DNA from: Jatrophihabitans cynanchi
GTDB taxonomy: Bacteria; Actinomycetota; Actinomycetes; Mycobacteriales; Jatrophihabitantaceae
Reading direction: 5' to 3'
NCBI RefSeq assembly: GCF_027247405.1
Contig: NZ_CP097463.1
Location: 1,302,001 to 1,366,000, forward strand
Length of the DNA: 64,000 bases
In this document: piece by piece, positions 52,556 through 61,291 of the stretch
Layout: every line of letters starts with the position of its first letter
Position numbering within the stretch: the stretch's first letter is position 1
Program-made: the position numbers and the translations under genes
The notes under the pieces: generated by a model
What the model saw: the letters and a program-made list of their open reading frames with translations, nothing else
Database searches by the model: none
What the model was told of the DNA's origin: nothing

Positions 52556-53442
52556 TCGCCGCTGCAACAGGTCGACTTCGCCGCCGGCTCGCAGCAACTG
52601 TTCTGCTCGGTCGGTTCGCAGCACTGCGTAGCGGGTTTTGTGGCACGCACGATCGCACCGTGCATGCCCGGCGCCGCCTCATGGGTGAAGATCACCTCAG
52701 CCTCGGTGAAACCCACCGCCGCAAGCCCGTCGAGGTACTCCTGGCGCGACAGCGCCCCGGCGATGCAACCGACGAAGGAGCCGCGCTCGGCACGATCGGC
52801 CGCGCTGAGCTGGTCTTCGGCGACCACGTCAGAGATCCCGATCCGACCGCCCGGCGTCAGCACCCGAAACATCTCGGCCAACGCCGCCGGCTTGTCGGTG
52901 GACAAGTTGATCACGCAATTGGAGATCACCACGTCCACCGAGGCGTCCGGCAGCGGGACCTCCTCGATGGTGCCCTTCAGGAACTCGACATTGGCCACAC
53001 CCGCCTTGGTCGCGTTGCGGCGCGCGAGCTCGAGCATCTCCTCGGTCATATCCACCCCAAAGGCGAACCCGCTCGCGCCGACCCGCCGAGCCGACAGCAG
53101 CACGTCGATGCCGCCGCCCGAACCCAGATCGAGCACCCGCTCGCCTTCGCGCAGCTCGGCCACCGCGGTCGGGTTCCCGCAGCCCAGGCTGGCCGCGACC
53201 GCCTCCGCCGGCAGCTCGCCCTGCTCCCCCGCGCTGTACAGCCCTGCCCCGAACGCGGCATCCACCTCGGCTCCACCGCTGCAACACGACGCGGTCTCCG
53301 CGGCTGAGTCCTCGGCAGTGCTCGACCCGCAACACTGATCCGCATCAACCAACGCCAACGCGTCCCGGCCGGTCGCCGTCACCGCGACCGCCGCCGCGGC
53401 ATACCGCGCCCGCACCTGCTCCCGTACGTCCTGATCCAGCAT
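52525..53442 (-). CDS. arsM: Arsenite S-adenosylmethionine methyltransferase ArsM
   Basis: This 305-residue methyltransferase has the SAM motif VLDLGSGGGIDVLLSARRVG. The cysteines that bind arsenite are in the DADQCCGSS and ASCCSGG region, VVISNCVINLSTDK and RGSFVGCIAGALSRQ. The C-terminal 40 residues have four CC or CxC motifs (QCCEPTEQNSCCEP, STCCSGDH), an unusually rich metal-binding tail. ATG 53442 is preceded by GGGAGAG. It methylates arsenite to volatile or less toxic species. It is divergent from the ArsR gene at 53527 and convergent with arsC. Confidence 0.93.
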   Translation of the reverse strand: MLDQDVREQVRARYAAAAVAVTATGRDALALVDADQCCGSSTAEDSAAETASCCSGGAEVDAAFGAGLYSAGEQGELPAEAVAASLGCGNPTAVAELREGERVLDLGSGGGIDVLLSARRVGASGFAFGVDMTEEMLELARRNATKAGVANVEFLKGTIEEVPLPDASVDVVISNCVINLSTDKPAALAEMFRVLTPGGRIGISDVVAEDQLSAADRAERGSFVGCIAGALSRQEYLDGLAAVGFTEAEVIFTHEAAPGMHGAIVRATKPATQCCEPTEQNSCCEPAAKSTCCSGDHPAGSCGCR

Positions 53443-53465
53443 CACAACTCTCCCATCGACAACCA

Positions 53466-53513
53466 TCAATGTGTTGAGGTTGCCTGACGTATCGAAGTTT
53501 GTCAATGTGTATG
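53466..53513. promoter_or_regulatory. Divergent arsM / arsR control region with direct repeats
   Basis: TCAATGTGT occurs twice (53466-53474 and 53502-53510) in direct orientation 36 bp apart; the first is part of the palindrome TCAATGTGTTGA. These may bind the ArsR protein encoded at 53527 and serve both directions. Confidence 0.45.
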
Positions 53514-53526
53514 GCATGCTGATTGC

Positions 53527-53895
53527 GTGCCCACCACGACCCTGCCGGTACTGACCGACGATCTTGCCCCGTGCTGCGCACCGGTCACCGGCGGCGTCCT
53601 CGACATCGAAGCCGCCGAACGGCTCGCCCACATCTTCAAAGCTCTTGGCGACCCAACCCGGGTGCGGCTGCTCTCGTTGATCGCGGCCACCGAGAGCGGC
53701 GAAGCCTGCATCTGCGACCTCACCGAACCCGTCGCGTTATCCCAGCCGACCGTCTCGCACCACATGAAACTGCTCGTCGACGCCGGCCTGATCACTCGCG
53801 AACAACGCGGCAAATGGGCCTACTACCGCGTCGCCGACCAAACCTTGCAATCCATCTCGCAAGCGATCGCGCCGCCAACCGACGCGCCAGATTGA
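53527..53895 (+). CDS. arsR: ArsR-family metalloregulator
   Basis: This 122-residue winged-helix repressor has the metal site of arsenic sensors in EACICDLTEPVALSQPTVSH, where the Cys-x-Cys replaces the usual ELCVCDL. ERLAHIFKALGDPTRVRLLS precedes it. A second Cys pair, DLAPCCAPVTGG, lies in the N-terminal tail and could add a ligand. GTG 53527 is used. It is divergent from arsM and probably represses it until arsenite binds. Confidence 0.92.
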   Translation: MPTTTLPVLTDDLAPCCAPVTGGVLDIEAAERLAHIFKALGDPTRVRLLSLIAATESGEACICDLTEPVALSQPTVSHHMKLLVDAGLITREQRGKWAYYRVADQTLQSISQAIAPPTDAPD

Positions 53896-54080
53896 TCCCC
53901 AACTACGCCGAGATCGCTTGAATCCGCACCCCACCTGCGGTGTGGTGTTGCTGTTCAACGATCAGATCTTAATAGCTAGCGGCATCCAGAGTCGTGCATC
54001 GAAGTGGTCAACTAAGGGTCAGACCCCCCGAAATTCGGCACGGCAAATACGCAGAGACCCCTAAAAATGGGAGATCCGAA
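53896..54080. other. Intergenic stretch before the right att segment
   Basis: No gene seen. It contains the short palindrome GGGTC-A-GACCC (54016-54026), whose counterpart GGGGTC-A-GACCCC (42790-42802) precedes the left att segment. Confidence 0.55.
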
Positions 54081-54132
54081 GTGGAGCTGGCGGGACTCGA
54101 ACCCGCGACCTACACACTGCCAGCGGGGTGGT
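54081..54132 (-). repeat. Right att-like segment, tRNA/tmRNA 3'-end mimic
   Basis: On the minus strand the T-arm (GCGGG, loop TTCGAGT, CCCGC) is followed by CAGCTCCAC. It is homologous to 42854-42905, and the homology continues to 54330. It is not a complete tRNA: the anticodon and acceptor regions upstream do not pair properly. Confidence 0.6.
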
Positions 54133-54253
54133 ACCGGTTCAGCTACTCCTTGTGTTCTCGGGCCTCCGCGCTACGATGAGCCCTATTTTATCGCAGATAT
54201 GTGGGGCCGGCGGTGCCATCTGATGTCGGCTCGTGTCGCCCGATGGTGGCGGG

Positions 54254-54274
54254 TCGCAGGGTCAAATCAGGGTC
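54254..54274. repeat. 21-bp repeat, copy 3 of 3
   Basis: TCGCAGGGTCAAATCAGGGTC lies just upstream of the integrase start and may be an arm-type integrase site. Confidence 0.55.
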
Positions 54275-54311
54275 CGCCCGAAACCACACCGTTGAAACCG
54301 TGGGAGGTGTC

Positions 54312-55649
54312 ATGGGGCAGTCGCGTAAGCGCGTCGGCCGCGACGGCAAGGCCCGTTACACCGCCTACTACGACGACGTCGCCGGTCGGCGCCGCTCGGC
54401 CGGCACGTTCGCCTCCCGTCGTGACGCGGATCGGGCCTGGCAGCGGGCCGATGCCAAGACCGCGGAGGGCCGGCACAGCGACGCTGGCCGCGGGCGGCAA
54501 GCCTTCGCCCGCTACGTGGAAGACGAATGGTTCCCGAACCATTCGATCGAGCTGACCACCCGGCAGAACTATCGCTACGTGCTCGACAAGCACATCCTGC
54601 CGGTGTTCGGCGGCTACAAAATGATCGCCATCCTGCCCGCGGACGTGCGGACCTGGGTCACGCACCTGAAGGACCAGGGAGTCAAGCCGGCCACGATCAA
54701 GTACTGCCTGTCGGTGCTGTCGGCGATCTTCACCACCGCGCTCAACGACCAGATCACCAGCCTGCACCCGTGCGCCGGCATCAAAGCCCCGACCGTGCCA
54801 CCGGCAACGCGGCGGATCATCACCCCCGAGCAGTACGCGCGCATCCACGCCGCCCTGCCCGACGAACAGATGCGGCTGCTGGTCGAGACCGACATCGAGA
54901 CCGGGCTGCGCTGGGGCGAACTGGTCGAACTCCGAGTCCGCGACCTACGCGTGGCTGAAGGCGCGGTCATCGTGTCTCGGGTCGTGATCGAGATCGCCGC
55001 CAAGTTCCACCCCAGCGGCGGCCGATTCCTGGTCAAGGACTACCCGAAGGACAAGGCACCCCGCCGGGTCGGGCTCTCCGCTCACGTCCGGGACCTGCTC
55101 GCCGCCCACGTCACCGGCAAGGCGCCTGACGACCTGCTCTTCGCCGCGCCCGCGCGCGATCGGGCAAGCAAGCTCGAACCGGTCGGCGACCAGATGGAGT
55201 TCGGGATGACCGAGCCGAACGCGGTCGGCAAATCCTACCGGCACGGCACCCTCACCGCCTACAACATGGTCCCGTGCCGCTGCCAGCATTGCCGGAACGC
55301 GTACGCCACCTACCGCGCCGAACGCCGCGCCAACGGTGCCGACAAGTCCCGCGCCGCCAACCCGCCACCTCTCGGCGAGACTGATCCGCACATCTCCCGC
55401 TCCTGGTTCCGGCAACAGATCTGGGAACCCGCCCTCGCCGATGCCGGGCTCGGGTTCCACGTGCGCGTGCACGACCTGCGCCACGCCCACGCCTCCTGGC
55501 TGCTCGCCGGCGGCGCCGACCTGCAATCCGTCAAAGACCGAATGGGACACGCCCGACTCACCACCACCGAGCAATACCTGCATTCCCTCCCCCACGCCGA
55601 CGCCGCCGCCATCGCCGCCCTCGACCACATCCGCAAACGAACAACCTGA
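54312..55649 (+). CDS. Tyrosine recombinase (phage-type integrase) with CxCxxC insert
   Basis: This is a 445-residue integrase. The N-terminal AP2-like arm-binding domain is GRDGKARYTAYYDDVAGRRR, and the SAM-like core-binding domain follows (DEWFPNHSIELTTRQNYRYV). The catalytic domain has Arg in ETGLRWGELVELRVRDL, HDLRHAHASWLLAGGADLQS, GHARLTT and the nucleophile in TEQYLHSLP. Between its strands is an insert with C322, C324 and C327 (NMVPCRCQHCRNAYATYRAE), a short zinc-finger-like element. ATG 54312 has GGGAGG upstream. It should act on the att segment at 54081. Length is normal apart from the insert of about 60 residues. Confidence 0.94.
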   Translation: MGQSRKRVGRDGKARYTAYYDDVAGRRRSAGTFASRRDADRAWQRADAKTAEGRHSDAGRGRQAFARYVEDEWFPNHSIELTTRQNYRYVLDKHILPVFGGYKMIAILPADVRTWVTHLKDQGVKPATIKYCLSVLSAIFTTALNDQITSLHPCAGIKAPTVPPATRRIITPEQYARIHAALPDEQMRLLVETDIETGLRWGELVELRVRDLRVAEGAVIVSRVVIEIAAKFHPSGGRFLVKDYPKDKAPRRVGLSAHVRDLLAAHVTGKAPDDLLFAAPARDRASKLEPVGDQMEFGMTEPNAVGKSYRHGTLTAYNMVPCRCQHCRNAYATYRAERRANGADKSRAANPPPLGETDPHISRSWFRQQIWEPALADAGLGFHVRVHDLRHAHASWLLAGGADLQSVKDRMGHARLTTTEQYLHSLPHADAAAIAALDHIRKRTT

Positions 55650-56188
55650 CCGGTGCGACGACACGAGCCGAGCAACCGAAGACGTCAACCTGCGTTCAGC
55701 AGCCCCCGGCCGAGATCCGCAATGGCGGACGAGCCGGGAACTGCCGAACACACGACGCCTCCGTGCTTATACCCGCATATACAACCCCGGCTGTATGAAC
55801 CAAGTGCTATGAACCAAGTGCTATGACTCGGAGCCGGGCCCGACCGATTCGCGCGACCGCGTTCACCTCGATCGGTAGCCGTCGCCCATCCAGGACCGGC
55901 CGCGTCGGCCGACGCCGTCACAGAGCATGACGAACCTTGGCAACCGCAACCGCATCCGCGTCGGAACCGATAGCGAGCACTCGTCCGCAGGCCCTCGTCT
56001 GCGCATATGAATAGATCTGTGCGCGAGCGGCCGCTGTCACGCATGTCCGGCCTTCACCGGGCTTGCCACCGGGCGCGTCTTACGAGACCGTTCGCGCGTC
56101 CAAGCCGGTCGGCTGCCGCCGCCGACCCCGCGTCTATGCCGGTGGACGTTCCGCTTTCGCAGATGACCGCGGGCTTCGGTGGGCGGCG
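55650..56188. other. Non-coding stretch after the integrase
   Basis: No supported gene. It contains a 14-bp tandem repeat TATGAACCAAGTGC (55794-55821). Confidence 0.5.
55794..55821. repeat. 14-bp tandem duplication
   Basis: TATGAACCAAGTGC is present twice without spacer, followed by TATGA. It is probably a replication-slippage product. Confidence 0.7.
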
Positions 56189-56614
56189 CTACAGGCGGGT
56201 TGCCGTCAGATACTGGGCGCTCGCGGCCGCGGCTGACGACTCTGGGTTCGGTCGGCCGTACTTCGCGGCGAGGTCGTCATGGTTGTCGAAGACGACGCTC
56301 CAGCCTTGGTCCGCGAGCCGGTAGGCGTTCTCGCGATCAACGCCGCTGACGCCCGCGCTCGGTGTCTCGGACGCGCCGACAAACACCCGCATCCGCTGGT
56401 ACGTCTCATCGTCGGGACGAGGCGGCGCCATCGCGGCCTTGGCGCGCGTGCTGCCGGGCACCGCGGTCGCGGTAATCGTGTCAAGCACAGCGGTGGCATC
56501 AGATGGTGAGAGATAGGCGAGCACTCCCTCCTCGAGCCGCGCAGTTGGCAGGCCCGGATCGAATCCCGCCGCGGTCAGGTCCGCGAACCAAGAGCCGCAC
56601 AGGTCAGTGGACAC
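56189..56614 (-). pseudogene. C-terminal fragment of a SAM-dependent methyltransferase
   Basis: This 141-residue reading frame matches the C-terminal part of the actinobacterial leucine-carboxyl-methyltransferase-like family: LTAAGFDPGLPTARLEEGVL, then SPSDATAVLDTITATAVPGS and GWSVVFDNHDDLAAKYGRP. The SAM-binding N-terminal half is missing, so it cannot be catalytic. It abuts the permease fragment that starts on the opposite strand. Confidence 0.8.
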
Positions 56615-57606
56615 GAGGCCGCAAACACCGCCTACAACGGCTTCCCGGTGCTGTCGTCAATCCTCGCCCAACACAGCTTCCTGCCACGCCAAATGCACAC
56701 CCGAGGCGACAAGCTCGTCTTCAGCAACGGCATCATCCTGCTGTCACTGTTCACGATCGCGCTCATCATCGGCTTCGACGCGCGAACGGACGCGCCCACC
56801 CATCTCTACATCGCCGGCGTGTTCACCAGCTTCACGCTGAGCCAAGCCGGGATGGTCAAGCGATGGAACCGGCTGATCCGGACCAGCCGCCGAACCGTCG
56901 CAACCAGATGCGGCTCTCGCGAGCCATGAACCTCATCGGGGCGATCGCGACCGGACTGGTCCTCGGGATCGTCATCTACACCAAACTCGTCCAAGGAGCG
57001 TGGATCGCGATCAGCGCGATGATCATGATCTTCGCCATGATGAAGGGCATCAGCCGGCACTACCGCACGATCGCCAGCGAGTTGGATCTCGCCGGGTCCA
57101 GCAAGCCGGTGCTGCCGCCGCGCAACCACGCGCTGATCCTGGTCTCCAAGCTGCACCTGCCGACCATGCGCGCGATCTCCTACGCGAAGGCGACCCGGCC
57201 GGACACGCTGCAGGCGCTGACCATCTAGATCGATGAGGCCGAGACCGCCCAGCTCCTCGACGGCTGGACCCGCCATGACATCGACGTCCCATTGATCATC
57301 CTCGAATCCCCCTACCGTGAGGTCACCAGGCCCCTGCTCGAACACCTCGGTCGCATGCGCCGTGACCGCCCGCGTGACGTGGTGATGGTGTTCCTGCCCG
57401 AATACGTCGTCGGGCGCTGGTGGGAGCAACTTCTCCACAACCAGAGCGCGCTGCGGCGCAAGGCGCGCCTCCTGTTCGAGCCCGGCGTGATGGTGACCAG
57501 CGTGCCGTGGCAGATACGCTCCACCACCCGCGCCGAGCGGCAGTTGGTGGCCGATCCCGCCTCGTCCGACCTCAGCCACGCCTCAACGCCGCATGAGATT
57601 CCCTAG
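56602..57606 (+). pseudogene. APC-family permease fragment, frameshifted and with an internal stop
   Basis: The fragment begins in mid-protein with ANTAYNGFPVLSSILAQHSF. It reads SNGIILLSLFTIALIIGFDA to about 56900, shifts frame, and continues MNLIGAIATGLVLGIVIYTK to a TAG at 57226-57228. The same frame resumes after the stop with DEAETAQLLDGWTRHDIDVP and FLPEYVVGRWWEQLLHNQSA, ending at 57606. These are the last helices and cytoplasmic tail of an amino-acid permease. The N-terminal two thirds are gone. Confidence 0.85.
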
Positions 57607-57613
57607 GTCAACC

Positions 57614-58130
57614 TCAAGCGGCCTGGAGCATCACCGCCGATCGGTGGAGGTCGGGGTTGTAGGCGACGCCGTCGTGTCAGCAGCGCCAGACGACGCGGAT
57701 CCAGGCTCGGGCCAGGATGCGCACGGCGTGCGGGTGGCGTTTGCCGCGGTTGATGGCGTCGGCGTAGATCTTGGCGGCCCAGGGGCTGGCGTGGCGGGAG
57801 TCGTCGGCGAAGTCGATGATCGCGTTGCGCAGCTTGTCGCAGGCGTAGTGGAATCCGACGACGTGCATCTTGCCCTGGCTCGGGTGACCGGGGCGACTCC
57901 GGCCAGGGCAGCGAGGGATTCCTCGTCGGGAAAGCAAGATCGGACGTCGCCGATCTCGGCCAGCATTGCCGCAGCGCGGACGCCGTGCCCGGCCTTGGGC
58001 AGGCTGGTGAAGATGTGGGCGTCGGCGTGCGCGTCGAGACGTTCGATGATCTCGGCTTCGAGTTCGCGTTCCTCGCGGCGCACGGTCTCGATGGCACGCA
58101 GCAGTCCCAGCACGCAGACGCCGCGGCCGT
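57614..58130 (-). pseudogene. IS110-family transposase C-terminal remnant
   Basis: The pieces ALAGVAPVTRA and KMHVVGFHYACDKLRNAIID then FADDSRHASPWAAKIYADAI, with RILARAWIRVVWRC, and finally HDGVAYNPDLHRSAVMLQAA run to 57614. A frameshift lies near 57890, and a TGA replaces the expected Trp codon at 57677-57679. The catalytic DEDD half is absent. It is a different IS110 lineage from the copy at 9911. Confidence 0.85.
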
Positions 58131-58259
58131 CGGCCTCGGTAGCACTGAGGCCCGCTGGCGAACTACCGCACCGTCGACAGCTGCGCCGGCGAACACCTCC
58201 TCACCGCCGAGGATCCACTCCCCGCCGACCTGCGCGAACCCCTCGCCCTGATCACCTGA

Positions 58260-58537
58260 CCTGCGCAGGTGCGCACGAATTTGGACCAAGTCGGTCAGAC
58301 CGGAGCTGAGTCCGCGCGCCGTTCGTCCCGACGCACGCCATGCCGGGCTGAGTGGCGGAGCCCCGCCGCTCCCCTCACGGACCCGCTGGATTCCTCACCG
58401 CGGCGCAAGCTCGGACGGCGAATCGCAGCGGCGAGCACACACGTTGTGACGACGGCCAGCGCTCCAGATAAGTCATCAAACGCGAGTGGATCGGCGACGC
58501 GGTCTTCGACGCTTGGCAGGCGGCTTCATCCTGGTGT
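58260..58537. other. Non-coding stretch before the fused transporter gene
   Basis: No gene seen. The bases just before it (58155-58259, plus strand) encode 34 residues (ANYRTVDSCAGEHLLTAEDP and onward to a TGA) that look like the end of a lost gene. Confidence 0.4.
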
Positions 58538-61258
58538 TCATGCCAGGTGGACCGCCCGGGTTGCTACATCCAGTTCCTCGGAGCCTAGGTAAGCCGATCG
58601 CACGACCGTGGATGCGGCGACTTCATGTGGGGTGCCCCGGAAGATCTCTTCGCCGAAATCGAGGACGTAGATGTACTCGCAGACGTCCATTACGAGGCGC
58701 ATATCGTGTTCGACCAGCAAGATTCCGATCCCCCGTTCTTCCACAACTTGCCGCAAGACGTGCCCGAACGCTTCGGTCTCAAACGCGTCCAGGCCGGAGG
58801 ACGGTTCGTCGAGTAGCAACAGGGTGAAGTCGCCAGCTAGACAACGTGCAAGCTCGATCAGGCGCCGCTTCCCGGTTGATAACGAGGCCACGACCGCGTC
58901 CGCGAGCTCGGTCAGTCCGCATAGTGCAATCGCGTCGTCGGCTGCGCTGACCGCAGCGTTGCGATCCCCGCGCATGGGAACCAGCTGGCGCACGATGTTG
59001 CTACCCGCGAGCGCGCCCTCGTGCCCAAGGGTGACGTTCTGGCGCACCGTCATGGAATCCCAAAGCTCGATGTGTTGATAGGTGCGCCCAATGCCGCGGC
59101 GCGCACGGGCGGCAGGACTTAGACGCGATATGTCGGCGCCGGCGAAAGTAACTCGACCGCCGGTCGGGCGGATCAGCCCGGAGCACACGTTGAAGATTGT
59201 TGTCTTGCCCGCACCGTTCGGGCCGATCAACCCGGTGATAGTCCCGGTATGCGCTTCGAGATCGAAGTTGCGTACCGCAGTGAGGCCGCCGAAGCGGACG
59301 GTTAGGTCTTGGACCTCCAGTCTTCCCGGCGAGATACGACGACCGCGACGGATGTCACGTTTGGGTGCCGTCACCTGTCTCGCTTTGGGCGCCTCGGGGT
59401 TCGCTCCGCCCCACCGGTCGATCTTCGCGCGGACCCCGGCCGGCAAGCCCTGTGGCGGCAGAATAGCCACGCTGATCGCCGAGAGCCCAAACAGAATTTG
59501 CAGGTAGTTGCTCATCCCGGTCGGGTGCCAGTAGGAGCTAACGATGGTCAGCGCTATGGCTCCGTTGAGGGCGTACCAGGGCGCGATACCCGACATGATC
59601 GCTAACAAGGTGACGTAGGTGGCTGACGTGAACGCATCGAACGACTGGCCGGTCGGAGCGACGATGTACATGCCGTAAAGCGCTCCCGCGATTGCCGCGA
59701 AGAAGGCAGATATGCAGAAAACAAGCAAGCGCGTGAGATTGACACTGACTCCGGCGGTTGCGAGAGCCTGTGGCGAGTCGGCCATAGCTCGCAACAATCT
59801 TCCCAGCCGGCTTCGGACTAGGGTCACAACGACTAACGCTGTTACGCAGGCGACCGCGAGAACAACGTAGTAGAAGCCGGTATCTGTATCGAGCGCGAGC
59901 CATGAGAGGTGCGGCTTCGGCATCGCGAGCCCGAAGCCATCGAGGCCGAACATCCAGCTCGACTGATAGAACACACTCTGCACGAGCAGACCGAAGCCGA
60001 GTGTCGCCAGTGCCAAGAAGGTGCCGGATAGGCGGATGGCAGGGATCGCGATGATCGCTCCGATCGGCACAACGACCAGGCCGGCCAGAACGAGTGCGAC
60101 TAACCAGGGGATCCCGGCTTCATGAGCCAGTTTCGAGAATGCCACTGCCCCGATTGCGGCGAAGGTCGCATGACATAGCGCGACCTGCCCAGAAGTCCTC
60201 ACCAAGAGGCCGACCGACAGGAAAAGGACGACGTAGCTGAGCATCGCAGTCCAGTCGCCGAGGTGGTAGCCGGCCCACAACGGCACTGTGAAGAGAAGTG
60301 TCAGAGTGGCAATCCCCGTTCCTATCTGAAAGCGCGGTGGTAGTGACCAGCGGACGTGCAACTTTCGTTTCATCATGGATCTGACGACGAGCCGGGCTTT
60401 CGGCATGACAAGCATCAAAACGAACAAGATGATGAACGGCATGGCCGATGGGATCGCGCTGACGATCTGGTCAGATGTGTGGATGTATTTCGTGGACACG
60501 CTCGTGGCCAGCCCGATAAACAGGCCGCCAACGTACGTCAGCGGAAGGCTCGAGAACGATCCCAATGCAGCTGCCGCGAAGGCCTGGATCACCAGGGCCG
60601 TCAGCGTTCCGACGTCGACGCTTCCCAAAGTGTCGACGAGCAGCGGGCCGGACAGGGTCGCGAATGTGCAGCCGATGATCCACGCGACCCGCCTCACGCG
60701 CGTGGGGCTGGTACCGGACAGGTCGAGGAGTTCTGCGTTGTCGACGACGGCACGGATCGACTTGCCGAGCCGACTGTTGCGGAAGAACACGTACAGCGCG
60801 ACCGTTGCGATGAGCGCAACGGCGACGATGATGATGCGGTCGACGGTGACGGCGACGCCGAAGATGTTAACGACGTTCACGGGCAAGAACGGTTCGACCG
60901 GCAGCGGAAAACTTCCGAACGCGAGCTGGCAGGTATTGGTGATTAGGAGCAGTATGCCGACGGTGGCGACGATCCGCATCGTGAAGTCGGCGCCCTCCAG
61001 GGCCTTGGCGATCCGTTCCATGATGAGGCCGAACACGAGACCCGCGCCGACGACTGAGGCGAGGGCTGCGAGTGGCCAGGACACGTGATGCTGCACGTGC
61101 AACGCATAGAAGATGTACGCCGATACGGTCGCGATTGCGCCGTGTGCGAGATTGAATATGTTGGAGACTTTGTACGTGAGCACGAGGCCGAGTGCTATGA
61201 GCGCGTATACCGAGCCGCTCGTCAGCCCGATGATGAGGTACGGGAGGAGGTCGTGCAT
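58538..61258 (-). CDS. Fused Liv-type ABC transporter: LivH-LivM-LivG in one chain
   Basis: This 906-residue membrane protein joins three normally separate subunits. Residues 1-295 are LivH (GLTSGSVYALIALGLVLTYK, SNIFNLAHGAIATVSAYIFY). Residues about 300-610 are LivM (LLVRTSGQVALCHATFAAIG), and about 647-906 are a LivG ATPase (GLIGPNGAGKTTIFNVCSGL, ASLSTGKRRLIELARCLA, LLLLDEPSSGLDAFE). Residues 611-646 are a basic linker. There is no LivF partner in the window, so the ATPase may act as a homodimer of the fused chain. The binding protein is encoded upstream. A transporter of this kind should import organic acids or amino acids. Confidence 0.93.
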   Translation of the reverse strand: MHDLLPYLIIGLTSGSVYALIALGLVLTYKVSNIFNLAHGAIATVSAYIFYALHVQHHVSWPLAALASVVGAGLVFGLIMERIAKALEGADFTMRIVATVGILLLITNTCQLAFGSFPLPVEPFLPVNVVNIFGVAVTVDRIIIVAVALIATVALYVFFRNSRLGKSIRAVVDNAELLDLSGTSPTRVRRVAWIIGCTFATLSGPLLVDTLGSVDVGTLTALVIQAFAAAALGSFSSLPLTYVGGLFIGLATSVSTKYIHTSDQIVSAIPSAMPFIILFVLMLVMPKARLVVRSMMKRKLHVRWSLPPRFQIGTGIATLTLLFTVPLWAGYHLGDWTAMLSYVVLFLSVGLLVRTSGQVALCHATFAAIGAVAFSKLAHEAGIPWLVALVLAGLVVVPIGAIIAIPAIRLSGTFLALATLGFGLLVQSVFYQSSWMFGLDGFGLAMPKPHLSWLALDTDTGFYYVVLAVACVTALVVVTLVRSRLGRLLRAMADSPQALATAGVSVNLTRLLVFCISAFFAAIAGALYGMYIVAPTGQSFDAFTSATYVTLLAIMSGIAPWYALNGAIALTIVSSYWHPTGMSNYLQILFGLSAISVAILPPQGLPAGVRAKIDRWGGANPEAPKARQVTAPKRDIRRGRRISPGRLEVQDLTVRFGGLTAVRNFDLEAHTGTITGLIGPNGAGKTTIFNVCSGLIRPTGGRVTFAGADISRLSPAARARRGIGRTYQHIELWDSMTVRQNVTLGHEGALAGSNIVRQLVPMRGDRNAAVSAADDAIALCGLTELADAVVASLSTGKRRLIELARCLAGDFTLLLLDEPSSGLDAFETEAFGHVLRQVVEERGIGILLVEHDMRLVMDVCEYIYVLDFGEEIFRGTPHEVAASTVVRSAYLGSEELDVATRAVHLA

Positions 61259-61291
61259 CTTGTCTCCGCGGCTCGGAATGTGCGGGTCGGA

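Larger units (their letters stand above)
42854..54132. mobile_element. Putative integrative element with metal-resistance cargo
   Basis: Two related segments (left from 42854, right from 54081) bracket this region in direct orientation. Each begins with a tRNA/tmRNA-like 3' end and continues about 230-250 nt into sequence that leads to an integrase start codon. In the left copy the integrase is reduced to a stub; in the right copy it is complete. The layout fits an element integrated in tandem next to a second one. Cargo is mer, ars, Clp-N/HTH and PadR/HAAS genes. No transfer genes are present, so it would be non-autonomous. Confidence 0.55.

Noticed and set aside
54081-54160. A complete tRNA gene with anticodon GGC
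   Set aside because: The loop CTGGCAG looks like an anticodon loop, but its stem has mismatches and the acceptor stem has one too; only the T-arm and 3' strand are convincing.
55685-56044. 119-residue Cys-rich frame on the minus strand
   Set aside because: No ribosome-binding site and no family similarity; it overlaps a tandem slippage repeat.
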